The position numbers and the translations under genes were made by a program. The notes under the pieces are model-generated. The model saw only the letters and a program-made list of their open reading frames with translations, made no database searches and was not told the DNA's origin. A DNA stretch of 64,000 nt from Agrobacterium pusense (GTDB lineage Bacteria > Pseudomonadota > Alphaproteobacteria > Rhizobiales > Rhizobiaceae). How positions within the stretch are numbered: the first letter of the stretch is position 1; each line of letters begins with the position of its first letter. Shown here one piece after another: positions 1 to 8,456 of the stretch. Where the stretch lies: the NCBI RefSeq assembly GCF_900102105.1, contig NZ_FNBB01000004.1:310001-374000 (forward strand). Direction: 5' to 3'.

Positions 1-416
1 CTGGAAACCAGGACGCCTTTGCCGTTCTCCGTCAGGAATTCCTTGGTGTGATTTCGGCCGCAAGGGCCGAAAATGTCATGGTTCCCGGGCAGCGCATAAA
101 AAGCGGTGCCATGGGTATCGCGATGGCGTTCCAGAATGCCCTTCAGCGTTTCAGTCGTCACCCGCTGGCCGTCATCGGTATAATCGCCGAGCAGCACCAC
201 ATGGCGAATGCCACGCTGGCGCACCTCTTCCAGCGCCGCATGCAATGCATCCGCGCTCTCGTTGAAAACCCGGGTGGATTCACGCGTTTCCGACCAGCTA
301 CGCATGGTGATGCGCTCGCCTTCGATTTCGATGCCGGGAAACCCGAAATCCGCTGAAGTATCATGAAAATGCGCATCGGCAATGACGGCAACGGAAGGCA
401 GCATATGTGTCAGCAT
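1..416 (-). CDS. Metallophosphoesterase, C-terminus cut by window edge
   Basis: The reverse-strand frame gives 138 residues of a calcineurin-like phosphoesterase before the left edge. The metal-binding motifs are in the usual order: D-x-H at residues 14-16, G-D at 77-78 and GNHD at 111-114. The enzyme should hydrolyse phosphomonoesters or diesters at a dinuclear metal centre; its substrate cannot be read from this part. The ATG at 416-414 overlaps the stop of the upstream phosphatase gene (stop at 412-410) by seven bases, so the two are probably translationally coupled. It is the third gene of a minus-strand phosphatase operon. Confidence 0.85.
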   Translation of the reverse strand, partial: MLTHMLPSVAVIADAHFHDTSADFGFPGIEIEGERITMRSWSETRESTRVFNESADALHAALEEVRQRGIRHVVLLGDYTDDGQRVTTETLKGILERHRDTHGTAFYALPGNHDIFGPCGRNHTKEFLTENGKGVLVS

Positions 417-1033
417 GATTGCGCGATCTTTCTGCCCTCAACCAAGTCGATCCATTCGGAAGCACGGCGGGCGGCGGCATAAAGCATCGGTTTCGGCGTC
501 TCGAACCATTCGTCAGGCCGCAATTCCCGTTTCGTGCGGATCACGGCCAGCGCATCGTCGAGTGTCGGATAAAGGTCGGGCTGCTGCTTGTGCAGGAAAA
601 GCGCCACCAGCGAGACGGAACGGCTGCGGCCGCTGCGGCAGTTGACAAGCACATTGCCGCCATCGACAAAGGGATAAGTCTCCCGCTTCGGCATGGTCTG
701 GCGAAGTGCGCCATCGAGTATGTAATAAGCGCCCAGCATCATGGTGTCAGGGCTGCCATCGCCGTCGATCAGGCCAAGCTTGTAATAGCGGATGTCACCA
801 TAACCCACAGCCCGCCGGTCGCCTTCTTCGGCCATCGTCTGCACGAGATTGATATCAAGATTGACGGCGCAATTAACGACGGTCGTAATGCCGTGCCGGC
901 GCAGAAGCTCCCGGTCGCCAGCACCATCGCTGCCGCCGATGTAAAGGGCGGCATTATGCGGACCGAGCCCTTCCGCAATCAGGCTGATTGCCGGGCGGGC
1001 ATAAACGGGTCCATCCATTTCATTCCTCCACAT
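410..1033 (-). CDS. Dual-specificity (tyrosine) phosphatase family protein
   Basis: This 207-residue protein carries the C-x5-R phosphate-binding loop of cysteine phosphatases: Cys132 and Arg138 in [11 protein letters not shown]. The His that normally precedes the catalytic Cys is Asn131, a departure seen in some atypical members. A conserved Asp for general-acid catalysis may be one of those in LIDGDGSPD (89-97). It lies between an inositol-phosphatase-family gene 33 bp upstream and a metallophosphoesterase that overlaps its stop. The operon therefore stacks three unrelated phosphatase folds, which suggests work on a phosphorylated small molecule such as an inositol phosphate or phospholipid headgroup. 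That reading is inference; the protein could also act on phosphoproteins. Confidence 0.8.
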   Translation of the reverse strand: MWRNEMDGPVYARPAISLIAEGLGPHNAALYIGGSDGAGDRELLRRHGITTVVNCAVNLDINLVQTMAEEGDRRAVGYGDIRYYKLGLIDGDGSPDTMMLGAYYILDGALRQTMPKRETYPFVDGGNVLVNCRSGRSRSVSLVALFLHKQQPDLYPTLDDALAVIRTKRELRPDEWFETPKPMLYAAARRASEWIDLVEGRKIAQSC

Positions 1034-1066
1034 GCGCGAACACCCCGAACAGGTGTTCGCCTGAAA

Positions 1067-1918
1067 TCAGGCCGAGGCGGCGCGCTGCCGGTCCGACGGC
1101 GTCCTTTCGGCAAGGGGTATATCCGCTGCCTGGCTAACGCCTCTGGCGACACCGCGGGCCGCAGCCAGAACAGGCCCGCCATCCCGAAGACTGCCAATCT
1201 CCAGAAATGGGCAGACATCGCCGCCAGCTTCGCTGACGAGTAGCAAGCCTGCAAGACAATCCCATGAATTCATATGTAATTCGAGATAGGCGTCGGAACG
1301 ACCGTCGGCCACATAGGCAAGCGCCAGCGCTCCAGAGCCTGCACGACGAACATTGCTGCCCATATCGAGCAGGTTCCTGACGATATCGAGATATGTGGAA
1401 TTCGCGACCCGGGTCGACCAGCCCATCTCGATCGATGACGCATCAAAGCGCGTCGTTTCCGCGGTTTGAATCGGCTGCCCGTTGCGCATTGCTCCTTCAC
1501 CGCGACGCGCGAAATAAAGCTCGTCAAGCGCAGGATTATAGATCGCGCCGATTTCCGTTCGCCCCTTCTCGACATAAGCAATGGAGATGCAGAAATGCGG
1601 GATGCCACGCGCGAAATTCGCGGTACCGTCAACGGGATCGACGACCCACACCCGATCGCCGATCTCACCGCCGCCTTCTTCACCAAAGAAACTATCGTCT
1701 GGGAAACAAGCCGAGATCGCCCCGCGAATATGCGCCTCGGAAGCCGCATCGGTCACAGTCAGAAAATCCTGCGGCCCCTTCATGGAGAAGCTTCGTGTCG
1801 CCTCACCCTGAAAACCTTTGAGCACCAGTTCGCCGGCGGATAAAATAACGCTGCGGCACAGTTCAGCGCGAGCTGCCAATGTATCCGGATAGGGCATCGA
1901 GTCCATGCGCAAAACCAT
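1067..1918 (-). CDS. Inositol monophosphatase family protein
   Basis: The 283-residue protein has the whole IMPase/FIG signature: metal ligands in GEEGGG (79-84), the DPVDGT motif at 94-99, and WDCLAG at 219-224. It should be a magnesium-dependent phosphatase of inositol-1-phosphate, histidinol phosphate, PAP or a sugar phosphate; the family cannot be split by eye. It is the first gene of the phosphatase operon. The farthest ATG (1918) has only a weak A/G-rich upstream stretch; Met5 and Met8 are alternative starts. A long inverted repeat (1929-1959) sits just upstream and probably controls the operon. Confidence 0.88.
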   Translation of the reverse strand: MVLRMDSMPYPDTLAARAELCRSVILSAGELVLKGFQGEATRSFSMKGPQDFLTVTDAASEAHIRGAISACFPDDSFFGEEGGGEIGDRVWVVDPVDGTANFARGIPHFCISIAYVEKGRTEIGAIYNPALDELYFARRGEGAMRNGQPIQTAETTRFDASSIEMGWSTRVANSTYLDIVRNLLDMGSNVRRAGSGALALAYVADGRSDAYLELHMNSWDCLAGLLLVSEAGGDVCPFLEIGSLRDGGPVLAAARGVARGVSQAADIPLAERTPSDRQRAASA

Positions 1919-1928
1919 TTCTTTTGAG

Positions 1929-1959
1929 TGAACGCGTGTTCATATTGCACACGCGTTCA
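1929..1959. promoter_or_regulatory. Inverted repeat, likely operator of the phosphatase operon
   Basis: Perfect 11-bp arms TGAACGCGTGT (1929-1939) and ACACGCGTTCA (1949-1959) flank a 9-bp spacer, with half-site centres about two helical turns apart. It ends 11 bp before the IMPase start codon. Size and placement fit a dimeric repressor site. No regulator gene is adjacent, so the binding protein is unknown. Confidence 0.5.
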
Positions 1960-2082
1960 TTAATTTCAAGAGGGTTTTCTCGGTCAAACATGACTATCGA
2001 ATGACAAAGTATCGGCATGTTCATTCCGGAAGCTTGCAGGTCTGTTCGCAAGGCAGCGCAATGACTGCGACCAACAGCCAAT

Positions 2083-2107
2083 GGAACGGTTTTGCACCGC
2101 GGGAGTT
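2083..2107 (+). promoter_or_regulatory. Candidate EcfG (general stress sigma factor) promoter of the PRC-barrel gene
   Basis: GGAAC at 2083-2087 is followed after exactly 16 bases by AGTT at 2104-2107. The known rhizobial EcfG consensus is GGAAC-N16/17-CGTT, so three of four -10 positions match. The start codon is 31 bp downstream. The same arrangement precedes four other stress-type genes in the window. Confidence 0.6.
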
Positions 2108-2138
2108 TCGTTCCTGTAAACCACGACAGGAGGAAAAA

Positions 2139-2435
2139 ATGGATCATAGCAATCACGTACGTCTGGTTGAAACCGAACTGACGCCGTCGGTTCTAGAAGG
2201 CGCGACCGTCTATGGCGCCGATGACCACAAGGTCGGGAAGGTTGACCACGTACACGGCGTCGGCGCCGGCAGCACGGCGATCATCGATGTCGGCGGCTTT
2301 CTCGGCATCGGCGCAAAGCCCGTCTCAGTTCCGCTCAGCGACCTTGACTTCATGCGCGATGAGGACGGCGATGTCCACGCAGTGACCTCATGGACGAAGG
2401 ATCAGTTGAAGGACATGCCCGAGCATCGTCACTGA
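2139..2435 (+). CDS. PRC-barrel domain protein
   Basis: This 98-residue protein starts at the ATG just after the strong ribosome-binding site ACAGGAGG. Most of it is a single PRC-barrel fold, recognisable from GATVYGADDHKVGKVDHV (residues 22-39) and IDVGGFLGIGAKPVSVPL. The C-terminus is His-rich (MPEHRH). In alphaproteobacteria such stand-alone PRC proteins are commonly stress induced; the molecular role is unknown. The candidate EcfG promoter directly upstream supports a general-stress assignment. A longer in-frame reading from 2001 would run through that promoter, so the short start is preferred. Confidence 0.82.
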   Translation: MDHSNHVRLVETELTPSVLEGATVYGADDHKVGKVDHVHGVGAGSTAIIDVGGFLGIGAKPVSVPLSDLDFMRDEDGDVHAVTSWTKDQLKDMPEHRH

Positions 2436-2458
2436 ATGCATCCCACCAGATTTCAGAA

Positions 2459-2490
2459 GCGCCCGGCCATTGCCGGGCGTTCGTTTATTG
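2459..2490 (+). terminator. Rho-independent terminator after the PRC-barrel gene
   Basis: GCCCGGC (2461-2467) and GCCGGGC (2472-2478) form a 7-bp stem, extended by a C-G pair, with a four-base loop. A T-rich tail (TTCGTTTATT) follows. It lies about 25 bp after the stop codon. Confidence 0.7.
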
Positions 2491-2599
2491 GGGCACACCC
2501 CGCCCCGCACCGCTTCCGCCTGCAAATGGAACACATGCGCATGTCACGCATTTTCACGTCGCGCAATAAATGGTTGCAAGGCATTCAAGGGGACAACAA

Positions 2600-4120
2600 T
2601 TGAACAGTCAGATTCAGGCCAGCCCGCTGAGCATTGACGACGTGACCGTCATCGATGACGAGAAGGTCAAAAAAGCCGTGACGGCAGCCGCACTCGGAAA
2701 TGCCATGGAGTGGTTCGACTTCGGTGTTTACGGCTTTGTCGCTTACGCCGTCGGCAAGGTCTTCTTTCCGGAGGCTGCCCCCGCCGTGCAGACAGTGGCG
2801 GCACTTGCGACATTTTCGGTGCCGTTTCTCATTCGTCCGCTAGGTGGCGTTTTCTTCGGGGCGATGGGCGACAGGTTCGGGCGGCAGAAAGTCCTCTCTC
2901 TCACCATTATCATCATGGCGGCCAGCACCTTCTGCATCGGCCTCATTCCGGGTTATGCGACCATCGGCATCTGGGCCCCTATCCTTTTGCTGCTCTGCAA
3001 GCTCGTTCAGGGCTTTTCCGTGGGCGGAGAATATACCGGTGCGGCCATCTTCGTGGCGGAATATGCGCCCGACCGCAAACGCGGTTATCTCGGCAGCTGG
3101 CTCGATTTCGGCTCGATTGCCGGTTTCGTGCTTGGCGCAGGACTGGTAGTGCTGCTCAGCACCGCTCTGGGCGAGGCGAAATTTCTTGACTGGGGCTGGC
3201 GCATTCCGTTCTTCCTTGCCGCTCCGCTCGGACTGATCGGCCTTTATCTTCGGCACGCCGCGGAGGAGACGCCGGCTTTCACCGAACGCCTTCACCGCGC
3301 TGAAGAGGAGGACCGTCAGTCGCTGAAGGAACGGCCCATGGTCCCCATCGCGGAGATCACCAGCAAACATCTCCGTTCGCTGGCAATCTGCATCGGCATG
3401 GTTCTCGTCACCAATGTCACCTACTACATGCTGCTGACTTACATGCCCACATATCTGTCAAAGACGCTGAATTACAGCGAGGATCACGGCGTCCTCATCA
3501 TCATCGCCGTCATGGTGGGTATGCTGTTCGTCCAGCCGGCCATCGGGCTTTTGAGCGACCGGATAGGCCGCAAACCTTTCCTCGCTGTCGGCAGCACGGC
3601 GATCTTTTTTCTCTCGCTACCGGCTTTCCATCTCATCGCCAGCGGGCAGGTGGTCCAGATTTTCTTCGGCTTGCTTATTCTTGCCGTCGCGCTGAACTGC
3701 CTGATCGGAATCATGGCCTCGACCTTGCCCGCCCTGTTCCCGGCGCGCATACGCTATAGCGCCCTGGCGATCGCGTTCAACATCTCGATCATCGTCGCCG
3801 GCCTGACTCCAACGGCCACGGCCTGGCTGGTGGAAGCGACCGACAACATCTATATGCCGGCCTATTACCTCATGGTCGCCGCTGTCTTCGGCATTGTCAC
3901 CACTTTCTTCCTGAAAGAGACGGCGAACCGGCCTCTCTATGGCGATACGCCCAACGCCTCCAGCCGCAAGGAGGCGAAATCGCTTCTCGCCGCGCAATAT
4001 CTGCACATCGAAAAAAGCGTTGAAGAGATTGACGAGGAGCTTCTCAAACTGGAACAGCAGAAAGAAATTCTGCAGGCGAAACGCAGTCAGCTCGTCGGCC
4101 GGCACCCGGACCTGAACTAA
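2600..4120 (+). CDS. proP: MFS osmoprotectant/H+ symporter, ProP-like
   Basis: A twelve-helix major facilitator of 506 residues in the metabolite:H+ symporter family. It has the N-terminal LGNAMEWFDFGVYG signature, the loop motif MGDRFGRQKVL and the second-half LLSDRIGRKP. The C-terminus carries a charged heptad segment (EEIDEELLKLEQQKEILQAKRS), recalling the coiled coil of E. coli ProP that tunes osmotic activation. Substrate is therefore likely proline, glycine betaine or ectoine, though citrate and ketoglutarate permeases share the fold. I chose the TTG at 2600 because AAGGGG lies seven bases upstream; an ATG at 2570 is in frame but has no good site. A strong terminator follows. Confidence 0.8.
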   Translation: MNSQIQASPLSIDDVTVIDDEKVKKAVTAAALGNAMEWFDFGVYGFVAYAVGKVFFPEAAPAVQTVAALATFSVPFLIRPLGGVFFGAMGDRFGRQKVLSLTIIIMAASTFCIGLIPGYATIGIWAPILLLLCKLVQGFSVGGEYTGAAIFVAEYAPDRKRGYLGSWLDFGSIAGFVLGAGLVVLLSTALGEAKFLDWGWRIPFFLAAPLGLIGLYLRHAAEETPAFTERLHRAEEEDRQSLKERPMVPIAEITSKHLRSLAICIGMVLVTNVTYYMLLTYMPTYLSKTLNYSEDHGVLIIIAVMVGMLFVQPAIGLLSDRIGRKPFLAVGSTAIFFLSLPAFHLIASGQVVQIFFGLLILAVALNCLIGIMASTLPALFPARIRYSALAIAFNISIIVAGLTPTATAWLVEATDNIYMPAYYLMVAAVFGIVTTFFLKETANRPLYGDTPNASSRKEAKSLLAAQYLHIEKSVEEIDEELLKLEQQKEILQAKRSQLVGRHPDLN

Positions 4121-4140
4121 CTCCATCCGCCATAGATGAA

Positions 4141-4182
4141 ATGCGCGGGCAATGCGTATCGCACCCCGCGCATCGATTTTTT
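4141..4182 (+). terminator. Rho-independent terminator after the MFS gene
   Basis: ATGCGCGGG (4141-4149) pairs perfectly with CCCGCGCAT (4165-4173). Six T residues follow at 4177-4182. It separates the MFS gene from the convergent SDR gene. Confidence 0.8.
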
Positions 4183-4224
4183 CAGGTTTCAATCGGCCTG
4201 CGCCGAGAGCAGCTGTTGTTTCGC

Positions 4225-4950
4225 TCAAACGGCGAGGAAGCCGCCGTCCACCGGCAATACGGCGCCTGAAATCATCTTGCTGTCATCGGAAAGCAGCAGC
4301 GCGATGCTCTGCGCCACCTCTTCGGCTTCTGCGAAGCGGTTGAGCGGATGACGCACCATCATAGGCTGGCTTTTGACCGGATCGTTCCACGCTTCCGCAG
4401 CCAGTTCAGTGAGCGTGATGGTGGGCGCGACGGCATTGACGCGAATACCATGCGGGCCAAGTTCCTTGGCAAGCACGCGGGTTGCGCCCTCAAGCCCGGC
4501 CTTGGACGCCGCATAACACAGGTGATCCTGAAAGCCGCGATGCCCCGCAATCGAGGTGATGTTGACGATGGCGCCGCCGCCGCCCCTTGCAACACGCGCG
4601 CGGGCGAATTCCTGGCAGGTGACGATGGCTGCGCGCAGATTGATGCCCAGCACGGCCTCGTAGCCTGCATCGCTCATGTCAAGCACACTTTCCAGCACGT
4701 TGATGCCGGCGCTGTTGATCAGGAAATCGCAGGTGCCGGCTTCGGCCATGGCGGCGCGGGTGGCGGCGACGTCGGCAAGATCGGCACGGATCGAGCGGCC
4801 GCCGATTTCGCTTCTCAGGCTGTCGAGATCGGACTGCGTGCGGCTGATCGCCACGACCTCCGCACCACGTGCGGCCATCAGCTGCGCGCAGGCGCGGCCA
4901 ATGCCTTTGCCTGCGCCGGTGATGATGACGGATTTTCCGCAAAACTGCAT
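4225..4950 (-). CDS. Short-chain dehydrogenase/reductase in polyol operon
   Basis: A classical 241-residue SDR: TGAGKGIG nucleotide-binding motif at 11-18, NSAG at 79-82, catalytic Ser133, Tyr146 and Lys150, and a C-terminal PVDGGF. The start at 4950 has GAGGA five bases upstream; a longer frame would run into the kinase gene. It overlaps nothing and is the last gene of the minus-strand polyol operon, 58 bp after the FGGY kinase stop. It resembles L-xylulose reductase or polyol dehydrogenases of rhizobia and probably oxidises or reduces another pentitol/pentulose pair. The exact substrate cannot be told from sequence. Confidence 0.85.
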   Translation of the reverse strand: MQFCGKSVIITGAGKGIGRACAQLMAARGAEVVAISRTQSDLDSLRSEIGGRSIRADLADVAATRAAMAEAGTCDFLINSAGINVLESVLDMSDAGYEAVLGINLRAAIVTCQEFARARVARGGGGAIVNITSIAGHRGFQDHLCYAASKAGLEGATRVLAKELGPHGIRVNAVAPTITLTELAAEAWNDPVKSQPMMVRHPLNRFAEAEEVAQSIALLLSDDSKMISGAVLPVDGGFLAV

Positions 4951-5008
4951 GGAATCCTCGTTATTTGCGGCCAATGCGGCCGGATGATCTAAGTTTTTTT
5001 GACGGCGC

Positions 5009-6619
5009 TCAGGAATGGCTAGCGGAACGAATGGCGCGGGCCGCATTCTGCAGCGTCAGAAACGCGTCGTAACGTGCTTGGTGAACCCTCTGAAAACCAG
5101 GATCGGGCGTTGCACTGCTGCCAATACGCGACATCGCCGGCATCGCCGCCATCAGGTCCGGATAGGTTCCGGCGGCGACGGCGCCCAGCATGGCCGAACC
5201 AAGCAGCACCGGCTCCTCGCATTCGGTTAATTCGACGGGAAGCCCGGTCGCATCGGCCAGCAACTGCCGTGCAAGCGGGTGGGCACCCGCACCGCCGCTG
5301 ACGCTGATGGTTTCCACCGGCGCGCCGTTGCGGGCCTGCGTTTCGATGATCTGACGAAGCCCGTAACCAAGGCCGAGAAGCCCGGCCACATAAAGCGCGA
5401 CAAGGGAATCCACGCCGGTTTCCATGCCATATCCGGCAACGACCGCGCGGGCATGGGGATCGGCGAAGGGTGCGCGGTTGCCGAGAAATTCCGGCACCAC
5501 ATGAAAATCCTCTGCAAGCTTTGCTGCGGCGGAAGCGGATTCGGCGAGGCCGAGGGCGCGGTCGGCAAGCCAGACCGGTAAGGCTTTGCCATCCTTCTCG
5601 GCAAGCACTTTCGCTTCGGGGACTGCCGGATGTAGCTGAACCAGATAATCGATGGCCGCACCGGCAGCGGACTGACCGCCCTCATTCAGCCATGCGCCGG
5701 GAACCATCGCGGAGTAATAAGGACCCCAGACACCCGGCACGAAAGCGGGTTCGGCAGTGGTCGTCATGGTACAGGACGAGGTCCCGAAAACATAACCAAG
5801 GCATTTCGAAGCATCGCCACCCGCAGCAACCGTACCGACACCACCGGCATGGGCATCGATGAGGCCCGCCGCAACGGCGGTACCAGCAACCAGCCCCATA
5901 GCCTTTGCCGCATCTTCGGTTAGCCCAGCGCCCAGCGCCGTACCGGGATGGACGACGCTTTCACCGATGCGGCGGAAGCCCTGTTCCGCCAGATCGCCAA
6001 GGCCAATATTGTTGAAATATTCCGAATCCCAGCGGTTTTCGTGGGCGAGATAGGTCCACTTGCAGGTAACAGTGCAGGCAGAGCGATCAAGCGCGCCGGA
6101 TGCCTTCCATGTCAAAAAATCCGTAAGATCGAAGAAGTGCTCGGCGCGGGCATAGACATCCGGTCGATTTTCCCGAAGCCACAAAAGCTTCGGCGTCTGC
6201 ATTTCGGGAGAGATGCGGCCACCGACATATTTGAGAACCGCATGTTCTCCGGCATTGATGCGCTCTGCCTGTTCAACGGCACGGTGATCCATCCAGACGA
6301 TGATATCGCGTTCGGGATGATCGGCAGCGCCAACCGGCAGGGTCTCATCGTCCGGCCCGCGAACGACGAGTGAGCAGGTGGCATCGAAACCGATGCCGGC
6401 AACATCGACAGGATCGATACCAGCGCGTGAGACGCTCTCCCGGACGCTGTCGCAAACCGCCTGCCACACTTCCGCGCTCGATTGCTCGGCAATGCCGCCA
6501 TCTTCGCGATGCATGCTGATCGGACGCTTGGCGGTGGCGAGAAGCTTGCCCGAGACGTCGAAAACACCGGCCCGCGCCGAGCCGGTCCCGACATCGACGC
6601 CAACAAGATAGGAAGCCAT
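5009..6619 (-). CDS. FGGY-family pentulose kinase, probable D-ribulokinase
   Basis: This 536-residue kinase begins with the ATPase-fold phosphate-1 motif GVDVGTGSARAGVFD and contains the FGGY signatures around GTSSCTMTTT and the adenosine-binding SGGAGAHPLARQLLAD. Its length and the segment FGTSSC place it with the FGGY pentulose kinase subfamily that includes bacterial D-ribulokinases. It would phosphorylate the ketose made by the neighbouring ribitol-dehydrogenase-like SDR, giving D-ribulose 5-phosphate for the pentose phosphate pathway. It lies 88 bp downstream of that gene with a strong stem-loop between them. D-xylulose or L-ribulose are alternative substrates. Confidence 0.85.
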   Translation of the reverse strand: MASYLVGVDVGTGSARAGVFDVSGKLLATAKRPISMHREDGGIAEQSSAEVWQAVCDSVRESVSRAGIDPVDVAGIGFDATCSLVVRGPDDETLPVGAADHPERDIIVWMDHRAVEQAERINAGEHAVLKYVGGRISPEMQTPKLLWLRENRPDVYARAEHFFDLTDFLTWKASGALDRSACTVTCKWTYLAHENRWDSEYFNNIGLGDLAEQGFRRIGESVVHPGTALGAGLTEDAAKAMGLVAGTAVAAGLIDAHAGGVGTVAAGGDASKCLGYVFGTSSCTMTTTAEPAFVPGVWGPYYSAMVPGAWLNEGGQSAAGAAIDYLVQLHPAVPEAKVLAEKDGKALPVWLADRALGLAESASAAAKLAEDFHVVPEFLGNRAPFADPHARAVVAGYGMETGVDSLVALYVAGLLGLGYGLRQIIETQARNGAPVETISVSGGAGAHPLARQLLADATGLPVELTECEEPVLLGSAMLGAVAAGTYPDLMAAMPAMSRIGSSATPDPGFQRVHQARYDAFLTLQNAARAIRSASHS

Positions 6620-6665
6620 TTGCGATACTCCTCGGAGGGGATCATCCGATGCTGGAAAGGGTTGA

Positions 6666-6696
6666 GCGGCGGGACCGTGTCCGGTCTTTCCGCCGC
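6666..6696 (-). other. Intercistronic stem-loop between SDR and kinase genes
   Basis: GCGGCGG/CCGCCGC outer arms and a GACCG/CGGTC inner stem with a TGTC loop form one long hairpin. No T-run follows on the minus strand, so it looks like an mRNA-processing or stabilising element rather than a full terminator. Confidence 0.45.
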
Positions 6697-6707
6697 CCAG
6701 GGACTTT

Positions 6708-7439
6708 TTAAACGCGGTCGAAGTTGGTCGGCAAAACCAGCATATCGCGAATGGTGACGGTGCGCTTGCGTGTCAGCATGTAGACAACGGCATCGGCCAC
6801 TTCGCTCGCATCGATGAGGCTGCCCGATTCCTTGGCCTTTCGGAGGTTTTCCTCCGGCCAATCGGCCAGCAGTGCGGAAACGACAGGGCCGGGGGAGACC
6901 TGGGCAACGCGCACGCCGTGCGGGATCATCTGGCGGCGCATGCCCTGCACGAAGCTGGTGATCGCCCATTTCGAGCCGGAATAGACCGGCTCCCAATAGG
7001 TCGGGAAGTGGCCAGCGATCGAGCAGGTGACGATGATGTCGCCCGTCTTGCGCTCCGACATGTGCGGCACGACGGCATGAACATTCTTCATGACGGCGTT
7101 GACGTTGAGATTGAGCATCTTGTCGATGGCTTCAGGGGTCGTTTCGGTGAGATCGCCGCCGATATAGGTGCCGGCGTTGCAATAGAGAATGTCGATATGA
7201 TCGACCTTCTTGAGGATCTCAGGGATCATCGCGTTGCAGCTGTCGGCATCGAGCAGATTGGTGACCTGCGGGATGGCGCGGTCGCCAAGCTTGGCAACCA
7301 GATCGTTCAGGGCCTTCTCGTTCCAGTCCACCATGACCACGGTCGCGCCCTGTTCCAACAGCGCTTCTGTGGTGGCAAGCCCGATGCCGGATGCGGCGCC
7401 GGTGATGACCGCAATCTTGCCTTGCAGCGATTCAGACAT
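6708..7439 (-). CDS. Ribitol 2-dehydrogenase-like SDR
   Basis: A 243-residue SDR with TGAASGIG at 13-20, Asp38 after the second beta strand (NAD preference), CNAG at 87-90, catalytic Ser140, Tyr153 and Lys157. Its course (LNLNVNAVMKNVHAVVPHM, SGSK, PGPVVSALL, TIRDMLVLP) closely recalls Klebsiella and rhizobial ribitol dehydrogenase, which oxidises ribitol to D-ribulose in the cytoplasm. A good GGAG site precedes the ATG. It sits between the transporter permease and the FGGY kinase, so transporter, dehydrogenase and kinase form a complete ribitol route to D-ribulose 5-phosphate. Another pentitol cannot be excluded. Confidence 0.82.
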   Translation of the reverse strand: MSESLQGKIAVITGAASGIGLATTEALLEQGATVVMVDWNEKALNDLVAKLGDRAIPQVTNLLDADSCNAMIPEILKKVDHIDILYCNAGTYIGGDLTETTPEAIDKMLNLNVNAVMKNVHAVVPHMSERKTGDIIVTCSIAGHFPTYWEPVYSGSKWAITSFVQGMRRQMIPHGVRVAQVSPGPVVSALLADWPEENLRKAKESGSLIDASEVADAVVYMLTRKRTVTIRDMLVLPTNFDRV

Positions 7440-7478
7440 TTAATTCTCCTGCGTTTATGAAGATATTTCCGGGCCGGC

Positions 7479-8456
7479 TTAGCGCCATTCCCGTCCGATA
7501 TAGATGGCCAGCAGGATGATGCCGCCCTTGATGACATCCTGCAGATAAGGGTTGATGCCCATGAGGTTGAGGCCGTTATTGAGAATGCCGAGCAGCACCG
7601 CGCCGATGAGCGTGCCGAGAATGAGGCCCCTGCCGCCTGCAATCGCCGTGCCGCCAAGAACAACGGCCGCGATGGCATCGAGTTCGAAGCCGACACCGGC
7701 ATTGGGCTGACCGCTCATCAGGCGACCGGTGAGGATCAGTGCCGCAAATGCTGCCGTGACGCCCGAGATGCCATAGACGGCAAGCTTGACGCGCTGGGTC
7801 TTCACGCCCGAAAGACGGGCTGCCAGCTCGTTTCCGCCGAGCGCATAGACGTGGCGGCCGAAAGCGGTGCGCTGCAACAGCACCCAGGCGATGGCGTAGA
7901 TCACCACCATGATGACGACTGGGACGGGAACCACACCGATACGGCCGACACCGAACCAGGAAATCCAGCTCGGAATACCGCTGACGGGGTAGCCGCCGGA
8001 ATAGATAAGGCCAAGGCCACGGGCCATGCCCATGGTGGCGAGCGTGACGATGATGGCGGGCATCTTGCCCCAGGCGACAAGCGCCCCGTTGAAGATGCCG
8101 ATGCCGAGACCGATGAACAGGCCGGCCGGCAGGGCTATTGCAGGCGAGAAGCCGGTGTTCACCATCAGGCCAGCGGAAAGCGTTCCGATAAGCGCCATGA
8201 CAGCGCCGACCGACAGGTCGATACCGCCGGTCAGAATGACGAAAGTCATGCCGACGGCCAGAATGCCAACGACGGAAACCTGCCGCAACACGTTCATGAT
8301 GTTGTTGAGGCTGAAGAAATTGTCGCTCGCAAGCCCCATCAGGATGGATACGACAATCAGACCCGCCAGCGGCAGGGCGAGCGGCGAGCGCAGCATGGCA
8401 CTGAGACTGAAACCGCCCGTTTTCGCGGCAACGCCGGTGTTTGCATCAAGCGACAT
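7479..8456 (-). CDS. Sugar/polyol ABC transporter permease, RbsC-like
   Basis: A 325-residue inner-membrane protein of the carbohydrate-uptake class 2 (RbsC) family with about ten hydrophobic segments and the typical [15 protein letters not shown] and [12 protein letters not shown] motifs. I start it at the ATG with GGGAGA seven bases upstream; a TTG two codons earlier is possible. The start lies inside the end of the ATPase gene (11-base overlap), indicating translational coupling. It should form a homodimeric pore served by the two-domain ATPase and the binding protein encoded just upstream. Confidence 0.9.
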   Translation of the reverse strand: MSLDANTGVAAKTGGFSLSAMLRSPLALPLAGLIVVSILMGLASDNFFSLNNIMNVLRQVSVVGILAVGMTFVILTGGIDLSVGAVMALIGTLSAGLMVNTGFSPAIALPAGLFIGLGIGIFNGALVAWGKMPAIIVTLATMGMARGLGLIYSGGYPVSGIPSWISWFGVGRIGVVPVPVVIMVVIYAIAWVLLQRTAFGRHVYALGGNELAARLSGVKTQRVKLAVYGISGVTAAFAALILTGRLMSGQPNAGVGFELDAIAAVVLGGTAIAGGRGLILGTLIGAVLLGILNNGLNLMGINPYLQDVIKGGIILLAIYIGREWR

